Virus record (IMG/VR): IMGVR_UViG_3300018423_000019
Span: 1 to 41,689 of that record
Reading direction: 5' to 3' (one strand)
DNA: 41,689 nt
From: a virus
Below, one piece after another: positions 35,701-41,689 of this stretch. Position numbers and translations under genes: made by a program. Within the stretch, counting starts at the first letter, position 1; each line of letters starts with the position of its first letter. The notes beneath the pieces are model-generated. The model was given only the letters and a program-made list of their open reading frames with translations, was not told the DNA's origin and ran no database searches.

Positions 35701-37389
35701 ACAAAACAAGCAGACTTTAACAAAGACACACTCGACGGTTTAGGATCCTCAGGTTATATCATGGACATCTCTAAGATGCAGATGATTGGTATACAGTATT
35801 CATGGTATGGTGCTGGATTTATTGATTGGATGTTAAGAGGTGACGATGGTAACTTTATTTTCTATCATAGAATGCGTAACTCAAACATTAACACAGAAGC
35901 ATATATGCGTACAGGTAATATGCCGGTGCGTTATGAAGTAGGTAACTACGGACCTAGCGATAGACTAGCGGCTGATATTACAGCAACACAAACTACTATT
36001 CCGCTAATTGATGCTTCGTTCTTCCCTCCAACAGGTGGAACAGTTTATATTGATAACGAGATGATTAGATTTACAGGTGTTAACGGAGATACACTAACAG
36101 GCTGTACACGTTCAGCACCAATGAGTAACTATGCGGCAGGTGCAACTAGAACATACACAGCAGGTGTAGCGGCAACGCATACAGAACGTACTGGTGTAAT
36201 TCTAATTAGTAATACTATTAGTCCAATTATTTCACACTGGGGTTCTGCATTCCAAACAGACGGTGGCTTTGACTCAGATCGTGGATACTTGTTCTCATAT
36301 ACTTCCACAGGTAACGAAATTAGTGGTACAAGAAATACTGTGTTTATATTAAGACTAGCACCAAGTGTATCGAACGCTATTACAGGTGACCTAGGTGAAA
36401 GAGAACTGCTAAACAGAGCACAGTTGCTACTTGAAGGTATTGAGATTACATCAGATGGTGTTGATCCAGCAAATAACGCAGACGTAGTAACAGGTGGTAT
36501 CGTTGTTGAAGGAATTCTAAATCCACAAAACTATCCAACAGATCCAGGATCAGTTGGTTGGACAGGATTAACAGGGGCGGCCCAGGGTGGTCAGCCAAGT
36601 TTCGCACAGGTTGCACCAGGTGGTGGTGTTACATGGACCACAGGTGCTACACAGACTACTGGTACAGCAACTATTCAAGCGGCAATGACAGATACAGCGG
36701 CCGCATTGTATAACAGAAACAACACAAACTATCATTATGTTTCAACTGCTAATTGGGAAGCACTAGGTGGTAAAGTTGGTGTTGGTACAACAGTTACTGG
36801 ATTATTCCCACAAGGTACTACAATCATTGAAGTTGTTAATGAATATTGGTACAGCAGATATAGATTTAGAACAAGCCAAAGAAACAATTCATTTGTTGCC
36901 GCTGGCGCAAACTATACATTTAGTTTTGGTGGTTCAACAAGTAACGCTTCTAAATTGCTATTTACAAAAGCATCTTGGGACGCACTAGGTGCTATTGCTG
37001 GTACTGAAGTTGACCCAGCAGATACTAAATTTCCACCAGGTACTTATGTAGCAAGTGTTAATATTGACGAATTTGGTGGAACTGAATACTACGAAGTTGG
37101 CTTTACACAGAGTTCGTCCACAACAATTAATCCAGGCGATACTGTATCGTTCTTATTTGGTCAACCACCTTATGCACAACCGGGTGAAACAGTATTTTCA
37201 TTCATTGCAACACCGGGTGAATCATCACTACTTGATTTAAGTTCATTGAAAGAGTTAACTAATACTACACTAGGTGGTAGAGGTACATTCCCGAACGGTC
37301 CAGACGTGTTAGCAATTAACGTTTATAAAACGGGTGGTATATCCACACAAGCGAATATCATTCTACGTTGGTCAGAGGCACAAGCATAA
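29725..37389 (+). CDS. Giant modular virion protein (2554 aa)
   Basis: The N-terminal part contains two helical modules, at about 25-290 and 385-535, each with KCERD, a (Y/K)GGN turn, SR..ASKYW and (L/I)INNY. Residues about 776-1640 are a long array of beta modules. The following region carries a motif set common in large structural proteins of marine T4-like phages: FIHRPYDGGVMLG near 1750, RQSKKYIRYQSGKG near 1775, and LLNWHGATVRSGTFDDQNG near 1883. The last 300 residues are Thr/Gly-rich and end in a beta strand with ILRWSEA. There is no enzyme motif. Likely a major long appendage. Its stop directly abuts the stop of the reverse-strand operon. Confidence 0.75.
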   Translation: MAKQKVEQYIFQNGIPITGNRFPSSYDLIKNNVEFITDEINAWIDSKIANAQSYTPTGAVYNPGTGVMTLTIGSHLFEVGDYVRFLENALTFTCGYDNHATPHSYPRSSGVPNTEGTDPYFSTPAKITAITTTTITMNVGISSNTSEHTFVSALANGVIDNFVGYTNDSKEKCERDARYNLQGTDGEGGMLYDLRYGGNSQTRYMASKYWINSTPQIDGDRTVEISAKEFMARLINNYLLPQSAYPTLQSPVVTTQYYNAANTYETGTENRINDLTFIITDVIENGLDNVPALDRAKISQVRMQTRIPTNDLLLITDTTNNEVLFNFSDPTLGGSVSYQVDDAELLTKGVEDDFPKFLERTGTITTVYLTKDTDNRVYSPNAVALLEANLEFIKKETVAWIANHVGLAEEGSMWYGYTYNTAKCERDMGLNVEGITHDIKYGGNEKSRYNASKYWVQTTPQIDGDRTPEIAAKNFARDLINNYIFKGIAYETQQNNGVAQNTILPISELGVGTRVTELFGIITDVIENGLTALPVETKTPLYSDTDDLQIFIDQGEMRIRPYDFGTDAIERMRVSNSVSMLDADFEYGLQPTKWQAIAMQRGYPSIYEIPGTDKEVLSVTTDASSGTGGVGQSLITVTTVGAHGIDAGTPITIKALENSVAGASRAEGSFIVSTTPTNSTFTYFAKSKVGATNGETLSTYYTQLREAGFYTGAAIGAPIFSILSQGSAGTFTNPLTAPAGGAIITFDGAIPEVGAPVINETGLISGINTFSAADPLRPAGTYGPITGTTDSIVQDVEVGTFSITVDGTGNVIESSVITGGRRNQVGDTITIDDADLGNGGAANLTFLVAQVVNGDGVGDGAQVTSVEGTGGTITTLTVVGDYNAGVNTIEVADPSGINQGQAIDRGDGVAIHVTTVTGNDVAFDGNTTDAIVGNQTTYTNIAGTNYQSQGFGAAFDVDRAAGVYTVTLNTAGQDFTVGDVLQILGDSVGGIAGINDVNITVDTVGASGEILTFTATGSAFDGNATFENQSGTNLNGQGAGAIFDVTADSGTYSAVLANPTYTSVASGITQGGAGSGAVWDVTLSTNNYTVTQSVSSASTGYVVGDVIRISGTTFGGTSPNNDLDIEVTSVGAVNGDITGFNSTGNGPDAQANYAAPNYTTSSIGTGAEINVSFIGSTYSASVVDGGSGYSQGDTLVVDGADLGGVTSTNDCTVTIDQVDGSGIIIAVSASGTAVNSASYSDIVSGVNVTGAGAAFDIVQNFNQTYTVTVSSGQGGTDYAAGNTILITGDNVGGQTPANDITITVTTADSAGTITAISHTGTAGTVTQNYAVGDRLQILGTTLFGVDGTNDAEIEVTAVTSGEINTFTISGTAADQSESYIQVPYTYNGASGTTAEFSVTRLGTVYSVQITAGGAGYLATETFTVAGTDLGGASPANDATITVQTIGAGGDILTASISGTASNSKLIEDVSQADGEVIALQGSLATFDITITNGTYSAVVNAPGQDYSANQSILFLGNTLSGASPTNDLTITISSVDGAGGITGITVAGSGATGTASYTQLGAQNLPNFGANATFSILRNNGVYASPTIEIDGESYVVGNKIQVLGSLLGGVDGTNDAVISITEVATDGSIVNTTISGTAIQGTTVQTYSTITVSELHTANIVANTTIAFAALATVEVTFNTAHGLVPGDAFITTVGSDDGVNNHTLLEGPFFAQQVPTSLTLRYQCRAPGAIGDVNNITATLYPRPDSFFIHRPYDGGVMLGTGGPQHGAQAIRQSKKYIRYQSGKGIMYTTGALFAPSYDLLEVHADGTSAGSFITVTTDDVDHGLQIGGKIKLIGIETNGYNGEYEVASIVSERVFRVIATTLLGGVNPVLSARSQVSLLNWHGATVRSGTFDDQNGIFQEYDGVNFNAVQRTATLQLAGTVSLGVDSNLVTGTGTRFRDQLKAGDVIVIKGMTHVVSGVTNQTTMTVTPDFRGVTPASGAKLCKVEDKKTKQADFNKDTLDGLGSSGYIMDISKMQMIGIQYSWYGAGFIDWMLRGDDGNFIFYHRMRNSNINTEAYMRTGNMPVRYEVGNYGPSDRLAADITATQTTIPLIDASFFPPTGGTVYIDNEMIRFTGVNGDTLTGCTRSAPMSNYAAGATRTYTAGVAATHTERTGVILISNTISPIISHWGSAFQTDGGFDSDRGYLFSYTSTGNEISGTRNTVFILRLAPSVSNAITGDLGERELLNRAQLLLEGIEITSDGVDPANNADVVTGGIVVEGILNPQNYPTDPGSVGWTGLTGAAQGGQPSFAQVAPGGGVTWTTGATQTTGTATIQAAMTDTAAALYNRNNTNYHYVSTANWEALGGKVGVGTTVTGLFPQGTTIIEVVNEYWYSRYRFRTSQRNNSFVAAGANYTFSFGGSTSNASKLLFTKASWDALGAIAGTEVDPADTKFPPGTYVASVNIDEFGGTEYYEVGFTQSSSTTINPGDTVSFLFGQPPYAQPGETVFSFIATPGESSLLDLSSLKELTNTTLGGRGTFPNGPDVLAINVYKTGGISTQANIILRWSEAQA
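32560..34650 (+). repeat. Array of at least eight beta modules inside the 2554-aa gene (coding)
   Basis: Each unit has a Y-x-V strand, a G-Q/G-x-D/G-Y turn, a (V/I)GD.(L/I).I strand, LGG..(P/G).ND and a (T/E)I.V..V...G.I strand. The Asn-Asp pair falls at 32707, 33085, 33349, 33616, 33769, 34030, 34300 and 34567, so the usual period is 261-270 nt (87-90 residues). One interval is long (378) and one short (153). An earlier variant unit lies at about 32050-32275. Confidence 0.7.
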
Positions 37390-37986
37390 TTATAAAGGAA
37401 CGTAATAGTTTAGTCTATTACCTACTTCTTGTAAAACAGTTTCTCTAGGTTGGATATTAAACGCAATAGTAATACGTGGTCTAGATTCGCTCCAATTACT
37501 TGTTCTATGTTCAACGCCTTTACTATTAGTAATAACTAATTGTCTATCTAAATTTTTAATGGTTACTTCGACATTGTCTGAACCTAATGTTCTATAATAA
37601 GTTTCGGATGGTTCGCAATCAACACCTACATATCCATGAAAACAGTTTTCATCATCGCCGTATTCGTGTCCATGCCAAGGCAATGTTTCGCCTTTATTAG
37701 GCCAAAAGTTTAGCCAACCAACAATCCAATATGATTGTTCTTTATCGTGATCAACATTGTTTTTAAAATATCCAGCAATACTTTCTTTTAATTCAAAAAT
37801 TGGTGGCATAAGACTTGTAAACAAATTGTATTGTTGACTTACTGCCGTCGGCTTACTGGTGTGAGGAACGTGTTGCATACCTAATGGCATTACAATATCG
37901 TTCATAATTTGGTTGTTTAAAAATACAGATGAATGTTTAAGTAAGTTTAAATTACATTCAAGGTCTGTTTTATACACCTTGATCAT
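37390..37986 (-). CDS. 2OG-Fe(II) oxygenase-like protein (198 aa)
   Basis: The central part has LPWHGHEYG (His105, His107, Glu108) followed by a strand ending ETYYR, and later LVITNSKGVEHRTSNW with His160 and RPRITIAFNI with Arg171. Small phage 2OG-Fe(II) oxygenases have this order: an iron-binding His and acid, a second His, and an Arg that binds 2-oxoglutarate. The exact ligand in the first cluster is unclear because H-x-H-E replaces a plain H-x-D. It is the last gene of the reverse operon and overlaps the cupin by 17 nt. It might hydroxylate a sugar, protein or nucleotide; the substrate is unknown. Confidence 0.6.
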   Translation of the reverse strand: MIKVYKTDLECNLNLLKHSSVFLNNQIMNDIVMPLGMQHVPHTSKPTAVSQQYNLFTSLMPPIFELKESIAGYFKNNVDHDKEQSYWIVGWLNFWPNKGETLPWHGHEYGDDENCFHGYVGVDCEPSETYYRTLGSDNVEVTIKNLDRQLVITNSKGVEHRTSNWSESRPRITIAFNIQPRETVLQEVGNRLNYYVPL

Positions 37987-38377
37987 TTGTAACTTCTTCT
38001 GTCGGTTGTGTTACTTGGCTATCACCAGGCATAATACGATAGTTGTCTTCGATAGAATCCGCAGTACTTACTTCTGATATAGAACTATTATCTTCTAGTG
38101 CTTCTAACTGATGTGGTTGTAATGGCGGATTGTGCCAAGTATCACCCGGATTTAAAATCTTTTCATATAAGGTTGCTGTAGTTGTATCAATCCAACGTAA
38201 TTTAAAACTACCTTGATTAACGAACCATGTTTCATCTTTTTCTTTATGATAATGCATACTAAATTTATTGCCTTTTTTATTAAAGACCATAATTTTCCCG
38301 CAATATAAATCGTTAGTTGCCCAAATTAATTCGTAGCCCCAACCTTTGTCTACTTTACCACTATGCCTGGCCGCCAT
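37970..38377 (-). CDS. Cupin-domain protein (135 aa)
   Basis: Residues 36-56 fit cupin motif 1 exactly: G-x5-HYH-x4-E-x6-G (Gly36, His42, His44, Glu49, Gly56). LNPGDTWHNPP at about 76-85 with His89 provides the second motif. The start KGWGYELIW resembles the entry to the cupin domain of type II phosphomannose isomerases, which suggests a sugar-phosphate or nucleotide-sugar ligand. It overlaps hldD by 17 nt and has a good GAGGAG Shine-Dalgarno inside hldD. The acidic, Ser/Thr-rich tail after residue 95 is not part of the cupin core. It is probably an accessory enzyme or binding protein of the heptose operon. Confidence 0.75.
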   Translation of the reverse strand: MAARHSGKVDKGWGYELIWATNDLYCGKIMVFNKKGNKFSMHYHKEKDETWFVNQGSFKLRWIDTTTATLYEKILNPGDTWHNPPLQPHQLEALEDNSSISEVSTADSIEDNYRIMPGDSQVTQPTEEVTNDQGV

Positions 38378-39194
38378 TTACATACTCCTCTATCGACATA
38401 AATTTATACTCTCCGATAGTATTACTTAACTTATCAATGTTTGCTTCTGTGAAATATTGATATTGTAGTTTTAATTTATCCGGCATCGGAATTTCTTCTA
38501 CTTTAGCATCATACTTTTTAGCATATAAATTTGCTATTTCTAAAAAAGTTCTAGCCTTTCCTGTTCCGATATTCCAAACATCTGTTTGATCAACATCAAT
38601 AAATTTTTCAATTATTTGGCATACATCTCCTACCCAAATAAAATCTCTATAAATTTTGTCACTTCCTTCAAACACTTTGATAACACCAGTTTCTTTTGCT
38701 TGTTTTTCAAACTTGTGAAACACACTCATTTGATCACCTTTATGTTCTTCCCCATGACCATAAACATTAAAGAATCTAAATCCTTGTACATTACAAGTGT
38801 ATTCGGGAATTTCTAAAACGCTTCTATCAAACAAATACTTAGACCAACCATACGGTGACGTAGGAAGTTTTTTATCATTTTCTTTGATAGGTACGTTGCC
38901 GTTGATATTGCCATATTGATTTGCTGATGAAGCATACATTAGCGTAGTGCCAAACTTATCACATACTTGTAGCAAACGCATACTAAACTCGTAATTTTGT
39001 TCCCACACTTTATCAATATCTGTTTCAGTTGTGCTTGAAATAGCACCCATATGAATAATTCTATCGTATGGTGCTGGGTCAGGAACTTTGTTTGGTTGCC
39101 ATTCCCACCCTTCTACTTCGTGTCCTTTGTAGTTTAAATACGAAGCAAGATTTTTTCCAATAAATCCTTCATGTCCTGTAACTAATATTCTCAT
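38361..39194 (-). CDS. hldD: ADP-L-glycero-D-manno-heptose 6-epimerase
   Basis: This is a short-chain dehydrogenase-type epimerase with TGHEGFIG (NADP-binding, residues 6-13), YASSANQYG with Ser90, and the catalytic pair in PYGWSKYLFD (Tyr115, Lys119). Features specific to HldD are GAISSTTETD, FRFFNVYG...HKG..MSVFH, VFEGSDKIYRDFIWVGDV and MPDKLK.QYQ.FTEA, which I align from memory with the E. coli enzyme. At 277 residues it is somewhat shorter than the usual ~310. It converts ADP-D,D-heptose to ADP-L,D-heptose in the cytoplasm. It overlaps hldE by ATGA, so the two consecutive pathway enzymes are translationally coupled. Confidence 0.9.
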   Translation of the reverse strand: MRILVTGHEGFIGKNLASYLNYKGHEVEGWEWQPNKVPDPAPYDRIIHMGAISSTTETDIDKVWEQNYEFSMRLLQVCDKFGTTLMYASSANQYGNINGNVPIKENDKKLPTSPYGWSKYLFDRSVLEIPEYTCNVQGFRFFNVYGHGEEHKGDQMSVFHKFEKQAKETGVIKVFEGSDKIYRDFIWVGDVCQIIEKFIDVDQTDVWNIGTGKARTFLEIANLYAKKYDAKVEEIPMPDKLKLQYQYFTEANIDKLSNTIGEYKFMSIEEYVNGGQA

Positions 39195-40441
39195 GATAAC
39201 ATCTTCTCAATTGTTTTTGATGTGCTGTATCCTTCTACTATTGGAAAGATATCAACTTTAGCATATTCGTGACCAACTACTTCTTCGACTGTGTAATCGC
39301 CACCCTTTACAATAATATCTGGTTTGATTTGCAAAATGGTTTCTAATGGTGTGTCTTCATCAAACACAACTACTTCGTCAATAAACCCTAATTGTTCTAG
39401 TTGTTGCTTACGTGTAAACTCGTCGTTAATGGGTCTTAATTCGCCTTTTAAGCGTTTAACAGAGGCATCGCTATTAATGCCCACCACAAGACGTTTTCCA
39501 AGCGTGTGTGCGTGTCTAAGCAGTTTTAAATGGCCAGTATGCAGTATATCAAACACTCCGTTAGTCCATACTAAACCTCTATTTAGATCAGCACCTGTTA
39601 CTACAGCAACACCACGTTTTTCTACAACTCGCGATGCGGCATAACAAGCCAATTCACAAGCATCAAACATATCCATTCCTGTTTCTAATCCGTATGCAAT
39701 AACTGCCATTACTGTATCGCCAGCACCTGTAACATCTGCAACTTCGTGTACTTCTTCTTTATAATGATTATATTTTCCTGAAGTATGTAACACATGAATG
39801 CCGTTAGCACCATCAGTGACAACTAACCATTCCCAGTGAAATTCTTTTATTTTTAATAGTGCAATTTCTTTTCTAAATTTTCCAAACCATTGTTCATATT
39901 CTTTCATATTTGGTTTTACAAGAAATGCCCCTGTATAATACCCCGGTTCTTGTTTTGGATCTACAAGAACTTTTTTAGTTATTTTTAAAATTTTATCAAT
40001 AGTATCTGCTCTAACAGTACCTTTATTATAATCACTAACACAAACAATATCATTTGCGTCTGTTGCGTTTTCTAATTTATTAATGGCATCTAGTTTAGCA
40101 TATTGGTCTTCTCTATCCCAACGCATTAGATGTTGTCCTGTTTGGCCAACAAGTCTTGTTTTAGTTGTTGTTGTAATTGTATCGCTCGTTATGTTTGCAG
40201 ATACTTTAGAGTCTTTTAATAATTCTAAAACTTTGTAGCCTTCTTTGTCTTGGCCAACTACACCAAACAAATCTACATCACCATTAATTGATGCAATATT
40301 AAGTGCTAGGTTGCCAGCACCACCAATGCTATATTTTTGATTAGATTCTTTTAAAACTGGAACTGGTGATTCAGGACTAATTCTGTCAACTGTACCTTCG
40401 ATCCAACGATCTAACATTATATCGCCATAAACTTTAACCAT
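39191..40441 (-). CDS. hldE: Bifunctional heptose-7-phosphate kinase / heptose-1-phosphate adenylyltransferase
   Basis: The N-terminal PfkB-type kinase has VKVYGDIMLDRW, RISPESPVPV, IGGAGNLALNIA and the catalytic DVTGAGDTV near residues 237-245. The C-terminal nucleotidyltransferase has TNGVFDILHTGHL (HxGH type) near 293-305, GINSDASVKRLKG.LRPIN and VKGGDY, ending GYSTSKTIEK. This domain order and these motifs are those of HldE. At 416 residues it is shorter than the ~477 of E. coli, mostly by a shorter N-terminus and linker, and both active sites are intact. It phosphorylates heptose-7-phosphate at C1 and later adenylates it to ADP-D,D-heptose (GmhB acts in between). GmhA and GmhB are not seen in this window. 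Confidence 0.9.
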   Translation of the reverse strand: MVKVYGDIMLDRWIEGTVDRISPESPVPVLKESNQKYSIGGAGNLALNIASINGDVDLFGVVGQDKEGYKVLELLKDSKVSANITSDTITTTTKTRLVGQTGQHLMRWDREDQYAKLDAINKLENATDANDIVCVSDYNKGTVRADTIDKILKITKKVLVDPKQEPGYYTGAFLVKPNMKEYEQWFGKFRKEIALLKIKEFHWEWLVVTDGANGIHVLHTSGKYNHYKEEVHEVADVTGAGDTVMAVIAYGLETGMDMFDACELACYAASRVVEKRGVAVVTGADLNRGLVWTNGVFDILHTGHLKLLRHAHTLGKRLVVGINSDASVKRLKGELRPINDEFTRKQQLEQLGFIDEVVVFDEDTPLETILQIKPDIIVKGGDYTVEEVVGHEYAKVDIFPIVEGYSTSKTIEKMLS

Positions 40442-40442
40442 C

Positions 40443-40883
40443 TTACTTCTCTATTAATGAAACTAATTGGAATACTGTTTGTAATTTTAACAGATTTTGT
40501 TTGTTTTGTAAAGTGTTTCGGAGACCTTGATGTAAAGGTTTAGGCCAGTTATTAAAACTAACCCAAGAATACCCGTTGTGTTCGTGATTAAGTTTTGGTA
40601 AAAACTCGTCTTTGACTACACACAAATAAGTATGAAAACTAAATTTTTCATCGTTACTAATAAAAGTTTCTAAAGGTATGCTCTTAACAATATCTGGAAC
40701 CATACCAATTTCTTCTTCTATTTCACGTAGTAATGCTTTATATGGAATTTCTTCACTTTCATTTCGTCCACCAACAAGACCCCAAACATTGTTTTGTTTG
40801 GATTGTGTTCTATGTAAGAATAGAAATCTTTGGGTGTTTAATGTATAGAAGAGAGCACCACTACATATAATATTTTCTTTCAT
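40443..40883 (-). CDS. Nudix hydrolase (146 aa)
   Basis: A perfect Nudix box G-x5-E-x7-REU-x-EE-x-GU runs from Gly39 to Met61 (REIEEEIGM at 53-61). The rest fits a GDP-mannose mannosyl hydrolase-like or general NDP-sugar Nudix size: an N-terminal strand SGALFYT, WGLVGG before the box, and a C-terminal WVSFNNWPKPLHQGL segment. Its stop is 1 nt before the hldE start, placing it in the same operon. It may hydrolyse a nucleotide sugar or a nucleoside diphosphate, and proximity to hldE makes ADP-heptose or a host NDP-sugar a candidate. The Shine-Dalgarno is weak; translation may depend on the upstream gene. Confidence 0.85.
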   Translation of the reverse strand: MKENIICSGALFYTLNTQRFLFLHRTQSKQNNVWGLVGGRNESEEIPYKALLREIEEEIGMVPDIVKSIPLETFISNDEKFSFHTYLCVVKDEFLPKLNHEHNGYSWVSFNNWPKPLHQGLRNTLQNKQNLLKLQTVFQLVSLIEK

Positions 40884-40896
40884 ACAAGTAGTTATG

Positions 40897-41670
40897 CTAG
40901 AATACTAGGCGCCAAGTGCCTTTTTGATATTCGCCTTCAAAGGATAAGGACCAATCTGTTCCGTCCCATTTATATTGGACACCTGTATTTAAATTGGTTG
41001 TATATGTAAGGCCGTTTGATGCATCGTTTTCACTAGCATCGAATACAATTTGCCATTCAGTACCACTCCATTCGATAATGTCGTTTTCATCAGCAATAAA
41101 GTCTGTACCATCAGTAGCCTTCCATGCATCAGGACCGTCTGCATTACCACTGTCGCCGATAGCATTTAGTAATAATATTCTAGCCCCAGGAACTTTAATA
41201 TTTGTTGGATTTGTTTTTTGTGGATCGATAATAGCATTAACTGTACCTGAATCTCCATTAGGGCCAGTAAGTACTGTGTTTGATGGAATAGTATCAGTAT
41301 CCCAGTTTACAATAATTTGTGTTTCGTCTAATGTATTAATAGCAAATGTACCAACAATAGGTGAACCAAAGTCTAATCTATCAAGTTCAATTCTGCTTAA
41401 ACTTGCTACGTATTCACCAGGTGTTTGATCAATTACGTCACGCCAACTAATATTACCTTGAACTCCGTTTTTGCCTAGTTGTACAATATTATTCATTACA
41501 ATAGCATCATAGGCATAGTATTCATTAATTACAGTAGTTGAGTCAACTCTACTTGTATTATTTTTACCATCGGACTTCATAGTAGTGTCGTATGCATCGT
41601 TATACGCTTGAAGTTCTGGACGTGAATCACCTAAGTTAATAGTACCTCTTGATTCGTCAAATACACTCAT
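40897..41670 (-). CDS. Unrecognised, possibly virion, protein at the head of the reverse operon (257 aa or longer)
   Basis: The protein is Asp/Asn/Thr-rich with no Cys. It has 'NISWRDVIDQTPGEYVASL' near residue 73, a beta-rich middle, and a C-terminal part with repeated G-T-(E/D)-W-x-(I/L)-x-F strands (EWSGTEWQIVF, KWDGTDWSLSFEGEY). The style is that of a phage structural protein. I cannot assign a T4 counterpart. ATG 41670 has no good Shine-Dalgarno and the frame stays open to the window edge, so the true start may lie outside. Stop TAG 40897-40899 is 13 nt before the Nudix start. Confidence 0.6.
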   Translation of the reverse strand: MSVFDESRGTINLGDSRPELQAYNDAYDTTMKSDGKNNTSRVDSTTVINEYYAYDAIVMNNIVQLGKNGVQGNISWRDVIDQTPGEYVASLSRIELDRLDFGSPIVGTFAINTLDETQIIVNWDTDTIPSNTVLTGPNGDSGTVNAIIDPQKTNPTNIKVPGARILLLNAIGDSGNADGPDAWKATDGTDFIADENDIIEWSGTEWQIVFDASENDASNGLTYTTNLNTGVQYKWDGTDWSLSFEGEYQKGTWRLVF

Positions 41671-41689
41671 TACAATACTAGTAATAACA

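Noticed and set aside
40897-41670. Assignment of the last reverse gene to a specific T4 neck or baseplate protein
   Set aside because: Length is similar to some T4 neck proteins, but I could not match motifs, so no name is given.

Overview
The window reads as the tail-fibre and accessory end of a marine T4-like myovirus (cyanophage or pelagiphage type), not a cellular chromosome. Three things support this. Genes are tightly packed with ATG/TAATG overlaps and almost no intergenic DNA. Seven short intergenic sites match (g/a)ATAAATA(c/t), the T4-type late promoter. The products are mostly giant modular virion proteins carrying the fibre motifs familiar from marine T4-like phages (VPxGTxAQRP...MIRYN, NKKYVDN, TFTANSxxxVPTQKAI, HRPYDGG...RYQSGKG). 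Base composition is AT-rich by eye. The host cannot be named from this sequence. I see no tRNA, rRNA, IS element, integrase or CRISPR array.

Layout. 1-5949: end of a structural gene, a terminator-like hairpin, then small and medium fibre proteins, including two ~490-residue paralogues and a 132-residue protein. 5949-17411: two very large paralogues (1773 and 2034 aa), each with eight N-terminal Trp/Tyr-rich binding modules, a right-handed beta-helix-like part and a shared C-terminus, but with different domains inserted into the common frame. 17429-22612: two small fibre proteins, then three cysteine- and glycine-rich adhesin-like proteins interleaved with two proteins carrying a tail-assembly-chaperone motif. 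22666-26915: a glycan cassette (GT9-like glycosyltransferase, SGNH hydrolase, NodU-type O-carbamoyltransferase, N/Q-type methyltransferase). 26963-37389: a Calx-beta-like protein ending in a cupredoxin domain with an apparent copper site, a second fibre protein, and a 2554-residue giant with a long beta-module repeat. 37390-41670, reverse strand: a tight operon of an unrecognised, possibly virion, protein, a Nudix hydrolase, HldE, HldD, a cupin and a 2OG-Fe(II) oxygenase-like protein.

How it fits together. Most forward genes build or decorate fibres. HldE and HldD would make ADP-L-glycero-D-manno-heptose, the GT9-like enzyme could transfer it, and the carbamoyltransferase could carbamoylate it. 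That suggests a partial phage-encoded heptose-glycan pathway acting on host LPS or on virion proteins. The pathway assignment rests on recognisable enzyme motifs; the target and the joint action are inference.

Other strong signals. Reading the whole window by eye I found no AGCT and no GCAGC/GCTGC, which suggests strong selection against two restriction-type sites. One late promoter (3586) is followed by a 148-nt leader with two mutually exclusive hairpins, while the other six have leaders of only 15-26 nt. A small beta module (GGSGY...VGD...LGG) has spread through at least four proteins, inserting inside other domains.
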